Shown: positions 36,639-44,530, counted from the stretch's first letter. The stretch: DNA of 50,870 nt from Vulcanimicrobiota bacterium (GCA_003161435.1 PMOS01000033.1:16289-67158), one strand, 5' to 3'. Notes: a model not told the origin generated them from the sequence alone. Numbers and translations: made by a program.

Positions 36639-37010
36639 TCACTGCCGGCCCGACAGGTCCGGTCTGAGGGTGGTCGCGCCCTCCAGGTAGACGTGCTGGA
36701 TCTGGTCCGGGCGCAGTTCGGTGTTGAGGTGGATCAGCACCCGAATGCACCGCTCCAAACGTCCCGGTACCCCGATCTCGGTGAAATTCAACAAGGGGAC
36801 GAGCGTCCAACCCATCCGGCGCGCGGCGGCGGCCGGAAACTCCGAAACCAGGTCGGGCGTCACGGTGAAAAGCGCCGACGCGACGTCGTCGGGGACGAAG
36901 CGATTGCGCTCGAGGATCGTGCGCAACAACCGTTCGGTCGCGTCGAGAATCGCCGCGGGCTCGTCGCGCGCAACGGTGATCGCGCCGCGAATTCCGCGCA
37001 CGAGCGTCAC
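36639..37010 (-). CDS. aroH: Chorismate mutase, AroH type
   Basis: A 123-residue trimeric-type chorismate mutase. VRGIRGAITVARDEPAAIL at the N-terminus, FVPDDVASALFTVTPDL in the middle, and the active-site segments with PLLNFTEIGVPG, then RVLIHLNTE and HVYLEGATTLRPDL, match the B. subtilis AroH family. It converts chorismate to prephenate. GTG start in a GTGA overlap with the pseudouridine synthase gene. Confidence 0.92.
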   Translation of the reverse strand: MTLVRGIRGAITVARDEPAAILDATERLLRTILERNRFVPDDVASALFTVTPDLVSEFPAAAARRMGWTLVPLLNFTEIGVPGRLERCIRVLIHLNTELRPDQIQHVYLEGATTLRPDLSGRQ

Positions 37011-37762
37011 GCGTTCTCCGCTCCGGCGGCGCGTGCTTCGTCGACGACGCGGTGCAGGGCCGACCGCTCGCGCTCGGTGGCGGAGCGCACCGCGCCGAGC
37101 GGCAATGCGCCCAAGGCAATCGGCCCGAAGCGCAAACGCACGAGTGCCACCACCGGGTGGTCGACGACCTCGAACATCCGGCGCACTTGACGGTTGCGCC
37201 CTTCATGGATCGTGATGTCGACGAGCGAAACGTCGCGCCGCACGGCGACGACGCGCAACTGCGCCGGTGAGGCGCGGCCTTCGTCCAGACGCACGCCGTG
37301 CAAGATTCGTTCCACCGCGCCCGGTTCGAGCCGTCCGCGCACCGTCGCACGATACGTCTTCTCGACGCCGAAGCGCGGATGGCTCAAGACGTTGGCCGTC
37401 TCGCCGTCGTCGGTCAGCAGCAGAACGCCGCTGGTGTCGTAGTCGAGCCGCCCGACCGGAACGACGCGCGCGGTGACGCCGGCCCGCCGAACCAGGTCGG
37501 CTACGGTGCGGCGACCTTCGGGATCGCGCATCGTCGTCATCACGCCGACCGGCTTGTGCAGCACGGCGTACGTGTGCGTCTGAACCGGCCGCACGATGCG
37601 ACCGTCGACTTCGACGCGCGCATCATCGTCGACGCTCGACCCGAGTTCGCGCACGACCTGGCCGCCGACGCGCACGCGTCCGGCGACGATCAGGTCTTCC
37701 GCGCGGCGGCGCGACGCAACGCCGGCCGCCGCAAGGAATTTCTGCAGCCGCTGCGGCGTCAG
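37007..37762 (-). CDS. rluB: RsuA/RluB family pseudouridine synthase, probable CTG start
   Basis: A 251-residue protein if it begins at CTG 37762. The S4 domain QKFLAAAGVASRRRAEDLI precedes RVRVGGQVV, and the catalytic domain has the aspartate motif VGRLDYDTSGVLLLT, then KTYRATVRG and EGRNRQVRRM. There is no ATG, GTG or TTG in frame between the upstream stop and GTG 37675, yet the S4 residues are clearly coding in that stretch. CTG 37762 has GGGGAG and GAGGGGG just upstream. The alternative is a lost G in the GGGGG run, which would restore a GTG at 37773. The pseudouridylated rRNA site cannot be named. Confidence 0.85.
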   Translation of the reverse strand: MTPQRLQKFLAAAGVASRRRAEDLIVAGRVRVGGQVVRELGSSVDDDARVEVDGRIVRPVQTHTYAVLHKPVGVMTTMRDPEGRRTVADLVRRAGVTARVVPVGRLDYDTSGVLLLTDDGETANVLSHPRFGVEKTYRATVRGRLEPGAVERILHGVRLDEGRASPAQLRVVAVRRDVSLVDITIHEGRNRQVRRMFEVVDHPVVALVRLRFGPIALGALPLGAVRSATERERSALHRVVDEARAAGAENA

Positions 37763-37777
37763 TGCCCCCTCACTCCC

Positions 37778-39331
37778 CTACACCTTCTTGAGATCGGACG
37801 ACGTGAGGAAGGCGTCGTTCGACTCGGTCCGCGCCAGCGCGGCATAGATACGTTGCGACGCTTCGATCGTGGCGACGCCGACCAGCGCACGGCGCAGGTC
37901 GGTCATCTTGTGCAGCGCGATCTCGCTGAGCAACTGCTCTTCGTACCAGTTGCCGCTGCGAATGAGGTCGATCGGCGGATAAGCGCGCGCTTCGGCGAGC
38001 TCGCGCGCGAGGACGATCTCCGCGTTCGACGCCGGCGAAAGCTCTTCGATCACCAGCGCGTCGAGCGCCGACGTCCCCGCGTCGACGGTTGCGAGCACGG
38101 TCAGCGAACCGCCGCCCTCCACCGCGCGCGCCGAACCGAACAGGCGCTTGGGCCGCTGCAGCGTCGCAGCGTCGATCTGCGCCGGGTTCGCCTTGTGGTG
38201 CGACGTCGCGGCGTACGCGCGGACGAGCCGCGTGAACGACGAGATGAGGATCACCGCGTCGCGGCCCAGCTCGGTCAGTCGCTTCGCGCGCTCGAAGACG
38301 AGCTCGGCGGTCGTGACGTGATTGTCGGGGTGCTCTTCGAACGTCGTCGCGACGACTTCGACGTCGAGCGTGCGCTGGAGGTGGGTCACTGCCTCAGGCC
38401 GCTCGTCGACCAGCAGCACGATCACGTGCGCGTCGGGATGGTTCGCCTCGAGCGAGCGGGCGATGCGGACCAGCAGCGCCGCGTCGTTCGTGCGCGGCGG
38501 CGAGAACAGCAGCGCGCGCTGACCCTTGCCGAGCGGCGCGAAGAGATCGAGCGCGCGCGACGTGATGTCGCCGCGCGTCTCGAGCGTGAAGCGCTGCGTC
38601 GGCGGCTCGGCGCCGAGCTCTTCGAAGACGCGCCGGTTGACGATCGACTCGGGCGAATAGCCGTTGACCGTCTCGACCTTGACGATGCCGTAGTACTTCT
38701 CGTTCTCTTTCGGCCGGCGGACTTGACCGGCGACGAGGTCGCCGCGGCGCAGCTCGAACCGCCGGATCTGCGACTGCGAGATGTAGATGTCGTCGTTGCC
38801 GACCAGGTAGCCCTCGCGCCGGAGGAAGCCATACCCCTCGGGCAAGATGTCCAGGACGCCGTTGGCCTTCTCCAAGCCGCTGCGCTGTGCTTGGACCTCG
38901 AGGATCTGCGCGACCAGATCGTCCTTCTTGATCTTGGTCGGATTCTCGATCTCGAAGGTCTTGGCCAGCTCGTTGAGCTCGGCTTTGCTCATCTCCGCGA
39001 GCTGATCGGCGGAGAGCAGCGGCGGCCCGACCGGTTGCGGGAACTCCGGCTGGGTGAACACGTCGTTCGCCTGCTGCGGCGTGCCGTTGTCGTTGAAGCG
39101 CTGGCGGTTGCGTCGCGAGCGGCGGCGACGGCCGCCGTCCGGCTTACCGTTATTCTGGGGTCGATTGTCGAACTGCAGCGGAATGCTCCCTCGGGGAGAC
39201 GGGCGCTTCGCGCGACGGGGCCTGACCGGCGAGGCTGCCGGGGCCGCTCGTCGGCGCGCGGCGCCGAGGAACGAGAAGATCGCACGATACGGACCGCGCG
39301 ACGCAACGGAGTCTACCACAGGTGACGTCAC
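37778..39331 (-). CDS. rho: Transcription termination factor Rho homologue with degenerate ATPase motifs
   Basis: About 517 residues. A basic, disordered N-terminus (to about 105) with an Arg-rich stretch leads to the Rho N-domain (SKAELNELAKTFEI), a cold-shock RNA-binding domain (GVLDILPEGYGFLRREGYLV, then SQSQIRRFELRRGDLV) and a RecA-like core. The core is damaged: the P-loop, APPKAGKT in normal Rho, reads SPPRTNDA (277-284); LLDSITR reads LISSFTR (362-368); the Q-loop LSGGVD is replaced by ANPAQID; SGTRKEE reads SGNWYEE. LVDERPE and LQRPKRLFGSAR are kept. RNA binding is likely, ATP-driven translocation is not. GTG 39331 is set by a GTGA overlap with mpg; a CTG further in is an alternative. 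Confidence 0.85.
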   Translation of the reverse strand: MTSPVVDSVASRGPYRAIFSFLGAARRRAAPAASPVRPRRAKRPSPRGSIPLQFDNRPQNNGKPDGGRRRRSRRNRQRFNDNGTPQQANDVFTQPEFPQPVGPPLLSADQLAEMSKAELNELAKTFEIENPTKIKKDDLVAQILEVQAQRSGLEKANGVLDILPEGYGFLRREGYLVGNDDIYISQSQIRRFELRRGDLVAGQVRRPKENEKYYGIVKVETVNGYSPESIVNRRVFEELGAEPPTQRFTLETRGDITSRALDLFAPLGKGQRALLFSPPRTNDAALLVRIARSLEANHPDAHVIVLLVDERPEAVTHLQRTLDVEVVATTFEEHPDNHVTTAELVFERAKRLTELGRDAVILISSFTRLVRAYAATSHHKANPAQIDAATLQRPKRLFGSARAVEGGGSLTVLATVDAGTSALDALVIEELSPASNAEIVLARELAEARAYPPIDLIRSGNWYEEQLLSEIALHKMTDLRRALVGVATIEASQRIYAALARTESNDAFLTSSDLKKV

Positions 39332-40011
39332 GGCGACAAGGCGCGGCGACCGCTGACGCTCGGATTCCCGCGCGCGTAGAAGCGCATCGGTTCGGCCGCG
39401 GCCTTGGTGATGCCGATCCGGGGGCTCACGCCGACCGGGACCGCCGCCTGGGTGCCGGCGATCCACAGCAGCGGGTCGGCGGCCAAGTCGGCGCCGTCGA
39501 ACTCGGGGCCGATCGCGAACGCGCGACAGAGATTGCCCGGGCCGCGCGCGAGCTCGTGGTCCTTCAGATCGGGACGCCCGCGCAGGGCGCGCATCGCGGC
39601 CAGACCCGACAGCGGCTCGCACGCGCGGACGAGCACCGCCGCGCCGACGCCCGCCGCATCGCTGGTGACGTTGAGGCACCAGTTCGTGCCATAGATGAAG
39701 TAGACGTAGGCGTGAAACGGCGGGCCGAACATCGCGCGATTGCGCCGCGTCATCCCACGGAACGCGTGTGATGCCGGATCGCTCGGAATGTACGCTTCCG
39801 TTTCGACGATGCGCCCGGCGAGCAACTCGCCGTTGCGCTCGCGCACCAGCACCGTGCCGATGAGGGCGCGGGCGAGCGCGATCGTGTCAGCGGGAAGGTC
39901 GCGGGCGGTCAGCCTCGGCGCGGCGAGATCGGGATGAGCGGGCTCAGGCGGCCGCCGGAGCGCGGAGGGCGACCTCGGCCTGAGCGCGCGTCTGGAGATC
40001 GTGGGTTTCAA
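39328..40011 (-). CDS. mpg: 3-methyladenine DNA glycosylase (AAG/MPG type)
   Basis: Up to 227 residues. ALARALIGTVLVRERNGELL, then RIVETEAYIPSDPASHAFRG with the catalytic Glu, FGPPFHAYVYFIYGTNWCLN (DNA-intercalating Tyr region) and ARGPGNLCRAFAI are all family motifs. It removes alkylated purines in base-excision repair. The start is uncertain: TTG 40011 overlaps the upstream gene by 68 bases and no other ATG, GTG or TTG stands before the conserved part; a CTG near PRLTARD is possible. It sits behind the SOS-like promoter, fitting DNA-damage control. Confidence 0.88.
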   Translation of the reverse strand: MKPTISRRALRPRSPSALRRPPEPAHPDLAAPRLTARDLPADTIALARALIGTVLVRERNGELLAGRIVETEAYIPSDPASHAFRGMTRRNRAMFGPPFHAYVYFIYGTNWCLNVTSDAAGVGAAVLVRACEPLSGLAAMRALRGRPDLKDHELARGPGNLCRAFAIGPEFDGADLAADPLLWIAGTQAAVPVGVSPRIGITKAAAEPMRFYARGNPSVSGRRALSP

Positions 40012-40381
40012 TCGGTTCGCCGCGTTCGACGCGTGCCGACGAGAAGCCGTGCAGCGCGCAGCGCGCTTTGACGTACGCCATCGCGAGCGGGAGCGGAACC
40101 GATCGGCGGCCGTTGAGCTCGTCGACGACGACGGTATCGGCGATCTTCAGCCGCAACCGGCTGAAGCCGCGACCGCGCAGGTACGTCGCGACGGCGCTCA
40201 ACGCGGCGTAGCCGAGCTCGCGGCCGTCGAGCGCCGGTAGCGGCTCGGTTCCGAAGGTCACTCGAACGGCCGCCCGATCGGTGCCGGTCGCGATCGCGGC
40301 GTAGGCGATCCCGTTCCCGGCCCTGTCGGCGGCGTAGCCGACGGCGACGTCGGCGGAGCGGTGGCGGCTGGTGGTCTGCAT
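39944..40381 (-). CDS. RNase HI-like protein with incomplete active site
   Basis: A 145-residue protein whose order of strands matches RNase HI: a first hairpin NGIAYAAIATG, then LDGRELGYAALSAVATYL (conserved Glu55), RLRLKIADTVVVDELNG (Asp82) and a helix-strand RCALHGFSSARVERG. The first catalytic Asp of the family is not evident (region GYAADRAGNG) and the last is absent, so nuclease activity is doubtful. ATG 40381 is used rather than ATG 40396, which falls inside the promoter -10 box. First gene of the SOS-like operon. Confidence 0.6.
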   Translation of the reverse strand: MQTTSRHRSADVAVGYAADRAGNGIAYAAIATGTDRAAVRVTFGTEPLPALDGRELGYAALSAVATYLRGRGFSRLRLKIADTVVVDELNGRRSVPLPLAMAYVKARCALHGFSSARVERGEPIETHDLQTRAQAEVALRAPAAA

Positions 40382-40394
40382 GGCTCTTGCGATC

Positions 40395-40423
40395 ATCCTA
40401 TATCGAACACGTGTTCGAGTCAA
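40395..40423 (-). promoter_or_regulatory. SOS-type promoter: LexA-like palindrome between -35 and -10
   Basis: On the minus strand TTGACT (40423-40418), a 17-base spacer and TAGGAT (40400-40395). The spacer begins with a perfect 14-bp palindrome, CGAACACGTGTTCG (40404-40417), which fits the Gram-positive LexA box CGAAC-N4-GTTCG. A repressor here would cover the promoter. Transcription would start about 10 bases before the RNase H-like ATG. Confidence 0.7.
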
Positions 40424-40424
40424 G

Positions 40425-41543
40425 TCAAGCTGCTCGCGCGGCCAGCACCTCTCGGTAGAGCTCGAGGATTCGCCGCGTCTGCATCTCCACGGTAAACCGC
40501 GAGAATGCCAAATGTACGGCACTCTGGTCGCGCCCGCCGGCGATCGCGTCCCGAATTGCGGCGGCCAGCGCCTCGGGATCGGCCTCGACGAGCCGCCCGG
40601 CCCCTCCGAGCACGTCGGCCGACGCTTCGCTGTCGGCGGCCACCACCGGCAGGCCGGCGGCCAGCGCCTCGGCCAGAACCAAGCCCTGGGTGTCGGTCGT
40701 CGACGGGAAGACGAAAGCGTCGACCGACGCGTAGACGTCGGGTAGGCGGTCGCGCGCCAGCGCGCCGACGAAGCGCACCCGGCCGGCGACCCCGAGCCGG
40801 CCCGCCCGCTCCTGCAACGCGTCGCGATGCGGTCCCTCGCCGACGACCGCCAGCCGCAACTCGGCGAAGTGCGCCAGCGCATCGAGCGCGAGCTCGACGT
40901 TCTTCTCGACGCCCAGCCGCGAGACGACCAGCGCGAGCGGCGCGTCGTCGTCGACGCCCAGCCGCGCGCGAACCAGCGCGCTGCGATGGCCGCCGGCGAA
41001 GCGCTCGACGTCGATCGCACTCGGGACCACCGAGATCGGCGCGTGCACGCCCAGCTCGCGCAACCGGTTCTCCATCGCGCGCGTCGGCACGATCACCGCG
41101 TCGGCGGCGTTCGCGTAGCGCCGCGTGAGCTCCACCATCGCGCGTTCCGTCGCGCCGCGATCGAACGGCGCGTAGTGCGCGTACGCATCGAGCCGCGTGT
41201 GATAGGTGAACACGAGCGGCACGCGATGACGGCGCGCGTACGACGCGCCCATCCAACCGGTAACGAACGGCGAGTGCGCGTGCACGAGATCGATGCCGCG
41301 CACGCGCCGCCGATCGTCGGCGTTCAAGTACGGCACGCACAAACGATACGCTGTCTGCGTCGGGAGCGGCAGCGACGGAACGCGCACGACACCGTGCTCG
41401 GCGTCGACGAAATGCGGAAAGTGCGGCGCGACCGTCGTGACGTCGACGCCTTGCGCGCACAAGCCATCGCGCAGCGCGTCGATGCTCGCGACGACGCCGT
41501 TCACGATTGGTTTGTAGCACTCGGTGAAGAATCCGACGCGCAC
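40425..41543 (-). CDS. GT4 family glycosyltransferase
   Basis: A 372-residue GT-B fold enzyme. The N-terminal domain starts MRVGFFTECYKPIVNGVV and contains DLVHAHSPFVTGWMGA and LVFTYHTRLDAYAHY. The C-terminal donor domain has LALVVSRLGVEKNVEL and the nucleotide-sugar motif FVFPSTTDTQGLVLAEALA (the E-x7-E region) followed by GLPVVAADSEA. It resembles mannosyl- and diacylglycerol-glucosyltransferases. The acceptor is unknown. Start GTG. Its end lies two bases from the SOS-type promoter region, so transcription may run into the next operon. Confidence 0.88.
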   Translation of the reverse strand: MRVGFFTECYKPIVNGVVASIDALRDGLCAQGVDVTTVAPHFPHFVDAEHGVVRVPSLPLPTQTAYRLCVPYLNADDRRRVRGIDLVHAHSPFVTGWMGASYARRHRVPLVFTYHTRLDAYAHYAPFDRGATERAMVELTRRYANAADAVIVPTRAMENRLRELGVHAPISVVPSAIDVERFAGGHRSALVRARLGVDDDAPLALVVSRLGVEKNVELALDALAHFAELRLAVVGEGPHRDALQERAGRLGVAGRVRFVGALARDRLPDVYASVDAFVFPSTTDTQGLVLAEALAAGLPVVAADSEASADVLGGAGRLVEADPEALAAAIRDAIAGGRDQSAVHLAFSRFTVEMQTRRILELYREVLAARAA

Positions 41544-41643
41544 GACATCACTCTCATTCGCCGCCCGCGCGCTGCACCATCGTGGTCGGGCGCGGGTGAG
41601 CGCGCGTAGCAGACGGGCGCTTCTCGCTCCACGACCCTGGTAT

Positions 41644-41818
41644 TTGACGCATCCTCGACGATCGTGTTACCGTACCTCGTGATCCCTGGGACCTGTCGGG
41701 TCTTAGGGGCACTCGACCGAGCCTCTGGACCCGTTGCCGGGTCAGAACACGGCTCGCCGGCCACCGCTACGACGTCGAGTGCGGGCCGTCACGCACGGAC
41801 AGCAATGATCCGGGCCTG
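41644..41818 (+). promoter_or_regulatory. Promoter and structured 5' leader of the 3D-domain gene
   Basis: TTGACG (41644-41649) with TACCGT 18 bases on is a fair promoter. The following leader can form a hairpin at 41698-41732 (GGGTC with GACCC closing an inner 6-bp stem) or, instead, a hairpin at 41729-41742 (ACCCG with CGGGT). The two share bases 41729-41732 and exclude each other. A third option pairs 41690-41693 with 41699-41702. The c-di-AMP riboswitch core often found before such wall genes was looked for and not seen. Confidence 0.45.
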
Positions 41819-42904
41819 TTGGAACGCACCCTCGCACGAGAAAGGAGTCGGACGATCCGCAAAGATCTTCCACCAGCGCCGCTTGCGGCCACTGGCATGC
41901 TCTCCCTGGGTCTCCTCATTCCGTTCGGCGCCGGTACGGCCGCCGATCGAGTCGCCAAAACGGTCGCCGCATTCGCCGACGCGGGACCTTCCAAGCACGT
42001 TACGCTCGTGCACGACGGTCTTTCGGAAACCGTCGAAACCAAGGCCGACACCGCCGATGCGCTCCTGGCCGAGCAGAACCTTTCGCGCGCCCCCGAGGAC
42101 GCCTTGAGCATCGACCCAGCCAGCCCCCTGTACGACGGCGAGATCATCGTCTATCGCGCTGCCGTCCCGGTCACCGTCATCGTCGACGGCGCGCCGCGCG
42201 TCGTGCGCTCGGCGGCGCCGAACGTCTCGAGCCTGTTGGGCGCGCAGAGCATCGCGTTCGACCGTCACGACTCGGTTTGGCCTAGCCCGGCCAGTGCCGT
42301 CGAGGGCGATGCCGTCATCACCGTGCAGCACGTCAACTCGTGGACGCAGGTCGTTCACCGCCGGCTTGCGGCGAAGGTCGTGAAGCGCTGGGCCTTCACC
42401 CTGGCGCCCGGCAAGACCGCGGTCGTCGCCCCCGGCGAGACTGGGATCTACGAGACCGCCTACGCCTTCACGCGCAGCCCGGATCGACGAGCCATACGCC
42501 GCACGACGCTCATCTCGCACGTGCTGCGCGCGCCACGCGACCGGATCGTCGCCGAGGGGATCGGCGAGTACACCGCGTTCTCCCAGCTCGCCGGGCGCGG
42601 CATCGAAGGTACCCTCAAGTTCGCCTCGGCAGCCCTCTCGATGGTCGCCACCGCCTACACCGCCGGCTGCTCCGGCTGCAGCGGGATGACGGCCACCGGT
42701 CGGCCCGCCGGCCACGGGATCGTCGCGGTCGATCCGCGCGTGATCCCGCTGGGAACCCACATGTACATCCCCGGCTACGGGCCGGCGGTCGCCGGCGACA
42801 CCGGCGGAGCGATCCATGGCCGTCGGATCGACCTGGGCTTCAACTCGAACCGCCAGGCCTTCCAGTTCGGCCGCCGATCCGTCACGGTCTACCTAATCAA
42901 ATAG
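41819..42904 (+). CDS. Cell-wall protein with DUF348/G5-like and 3D domains (RpfB/YabE-like)
   Basis: Up to 361 residues. A membrane or signal segment (GMLSLGLLIPFGAGTAA) is followed by DUF348-type repeats (KHVTLVHDGLSETVETKADT; VPVTVIVDGAPRVV), a G5-like stretch and a C-terminal 3D domain: ATAYTAGCSGCSGMTATG, IVAVDPRVIPLGTHMYIPG and AGDTGGAIHGRRIDLGF, containing the three conserved aspartates. Such proteins act on peptidoglycan outside the membrane. TTG 41819 lacks a ribosome binding site. A perfect AAAGGAG (41841-41847) sits 7 bases before an in-frame ATC (41855), hinting at a shorter product with an unusual start. Confidence 0.82.
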   Translation: MERTLARERSRTIRKDLPPAPLAATGMLSLGLLIPFGAGTAADRVAKTVAAFADAGPSKHVTLVHDGLSETVETKADTADALLAEQNLSRAPEDALSIDPASPLYDGEIIVYRAAVPVTVIVDGAPRVVRSAAPNVSSLLGAQSIAFDRHDSVWPSPASAVEGDAVITVQHVNSWTQVVHRRLAAKVVKRWAFTLAPGKTAVVAPGETGIYETAYAFTRSPDRRAIRRTTLISHVLRAPRDRIVAEGIGEYTAFSQLAGRGIEGTLKFASAALSMVATAYTAGCSGCSGMTATGRPAGHGIVAVDPRVIPLGTHMYIPGYGPAVAGDTGGAIHGRRIDLGFNSNRQAFQFGRRSVTVYLIK

Positions 42905-42920
42905 ACCCCCCAGAGGGAAC

Positions 42921-42985
42921 GTCCGCCGACGAGGGCGGACCGCAGCGCAGCGAGGACCGCGAAGGCTTCCGCGACAGCGGAAGCC
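42921..42985 (+). promoter_or_regulatory. Two stem-loops in the 3D-gene/rsmA junction
   Basis: A perfect 7-bp stem with a 6-base loop (42921-42940) and a perfect 9-bp stem with a GACA loop (42964-42985). There is no T-run. They lie just before the beginning of rsmA and could set its translation or process the transcript. Confidence 0.45.
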
Positions 42986-42999
42986 ACCATCCTCGCGCC

Positions 43000-43803
43000 C
43001 TGCTTCGTGCGCTCGGGATCCGCCCGAAGAAGCGCTTGGGGCAGCATTTCCTCATGGCCGGCGCGACCGCGGTCCGCATCGCCCGGCTGGCGACCGACCC
43101 GCCGCCGGTCCCCGTCCTCGAGATCGGTGCCGGGACCGGCGCCCTGACGGCGGCGCTGGTGCGGCTCGGGGCCGACGTCACCGCGTTCGACCTCGATCCG
43201 GAGATGGTCGCGGTCCTCCGGTCGCGGGACGACCTTTCGGGCGTCGACATTCGCGAGGGCGACGCGCTGACGTTCGACTACGCCGCGTGGGCTGCCGGGC
43301 GGGAATGGATCGCGGCGGGAAACCTGCCGTACAACGTCGGCACGCCGCTGCTGGTGAAATTGGCCTCGCTCCCCGCTCCGCCGCGGCGAATCGTCGCGAT
43401 GATCCAAAAGGATGTCGCCGACCGTTTGTTGGCCAAGCCCGGTACATCGCAATACGGAAGTCTCACCCTCGCTATCGGTCTGACGATGCGCGTCACCCGC
43501 GCGCTCACCGTCCCGCCCAGCGCGTTCTTCCCGCGACCGGGCGTCGTCTCGACGGTCGTGGTGCTGGATCGCCTCGCCGTGCCGACCGTCGTCGTTGGGA
43601 ACCGCAGCCGCTTCGAACAGGTCGTGCGCGCCGCGTTCGCGTACCGGCGCAAGACGCTGGCGAATTCCCTCACGCTCGCGCTCGATCTTCCGCGCGAGCG
43701 CATCGTGACGGCGATCGCCTCGCTCGCTCTGAACGCCGACGTCCGTGGTGAAAACCTCGATCTTCCGACGTTCGCCGCTCTCGCCGACGCACTGGCCGAC
43801 TGA
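43000..43803 (+). CDS. rsmA: 16S rRNA dimethyladenosine transferase (KsgA), probable CTG start
   Basis: A 267-residue enzyme from CTG 43000. LLRALGIRPKKRLGQHFL is the family N-terminus, LEIGAGTGALTAAL binds SAM, FDLDPEM follows, NLPYNVGTPLLVKL holds the catalytic NLPY motif, and FFPRPGVVSTVV is the conserved post-catalytic segment. It dimethylates two adjacent adenosines at the 3' end of 16S rRNA. No ATG, GTG or TTG occurs in frame between the preceding stop and the conserved start, except a TTG inside KKRLGQ, so CTG is the best candidate. Other rare starts or a sequence error remain possible. Confidence 0.88.
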   Translation: MLRALGIRPKKRLGQHFLMAGATAVRIARLATDPPPVPVLEIGAGTGALTAALVRLGADVTAFDLDPEMVAVLRSRDDLSGVDIREGDALTFDYAAWAAGREWIAAGNLPYNVGTPLLVKLASLPAPPRRIVAMIQKDVADRLLAKPGTSQYGSLTLAIGLTMRVTRALTVPPSAFFPRPGVVSTVVVLDRLAVPTVVVGNRSRFEQVVRAAFAYRRKTLANSLTLALDLPRERIVTAIASLALNADVRGENLDLPTFAALADALAD

Positions 43804-44506
43804 AGCTTTCGTCTGGTGGCAGTCGTTGCTGTTCGCGGTGCTGCTCGGCGCGGCGGTCTACGTGCTTGCGTCCGTGTTCGCGGTCGTTTTGTATGCCAGC
43901 GGTCTGTTGACCCGGCACGATCTCACGACATTTTCTTGGCCGCTTTTCGTCGTGCAGCTCTTCGGCTATGCGGCCGCGCTCGCCGTCTTGGTCCCGATCT
44001 TGCCGCGGCTCGCCCGACGCTCGCTCGCGAGCTTGGGCCTGCGGACACCGCGCGCCGCCGATCTGGCGTGGGGGCTCGGCGGCGCGATCCTGATGTTCGT
44101 GGTCGCGACCTCGACGGGCGCCTTGGAGGAATGGCTGTTTCACGTCAAGCCCGACGAGATGCAGGTCCATTGGCTGCGCGACGCGCACGGCGGACTGTTC
44201 GCCGGCCTGGTGTTCTTGGCGTGCATCGCGGCGCCGTTCTTCGAAGAGCTCGCGTTTCGCGGATTCGTCTTCAACGCGCTTCTGCGCTACATGCCCGTGT
44301 GGGCTGCCGTGGTGGGCTCAGCGATCCTGTTCGGATCCGCGCATCTCGGCCCCGGTAACGCCGGCGCGATCGTTCCGCTGGCCGCCAGCGGCGCCGTCCT
44401 CGCCCTCGTTTATTACTGGAGCGGCTCCTTGATCGCTTCGATGATCACGCACGCCACGTTCAACCTGTGCACGGTCGTCGCCGTCATCGCCTTTCACCAG
44501 TCGTAG
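43745..44506 (+). CDS. CPBP family intramembrane protease (CAAX/bacteriocin-processing type)
   Basis: Up to 253 residues with about seven membrane helices. The family motifs are FFEELAFRGFVF (the two catalytic Glu and the Arg of EExxxR), a His in FGSAHLGPGN and a late HATFNL. Substrates are unknown; members cleave membrane proteins or prenylated peptides. GTG 43745/43748 overlaps rsmA by 56 to 59 bases; TTG 43826, with GGTGG six bases before it, would give a 226-residue protein starting at the first helix. Confidence 0.85.
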   Translation: MVKTSIFRRSPLSPTHWPTEAFVWWQSLLFAVLLGAAVYVLASVFAVVLYASGLLTRHDLTTFSWPLFVVQLFGYAAALAVLVPILPRLARRSLASLGLRTPRAADLAWGLGGAILMFVVATSTGALEEWLFHVKPDEMQVHWLRDAHGGLFAGLVFLACIAAPFFEELAFRGFVFNALLRYMPVWAAVVGSAILFGSAHLGPGNAGAIVPLAASGAVLALVYYWSGSLIASMITHATFNLCTVVAVIAFHQS

Positions 44507-44530
44507 CGAGCTCGCGAACGTATCGCGACC

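Noticed and set aside
38989..39325. Coding of the 49-residue N-terminal stretch of the Rho homologue taken as a separate gene
   Set aside because: It is continuous with the Rho frame and its GTG overlaps the mpg stop in the manner usual here; no second stop or ribosome binding site separates it.
41680..41818. c-di-AMP (ydaO-type) or c-di-GMP riboswitch
   Set aside because: The conserved core words of both classes are absent; only generic alternative hairpins can be supported.
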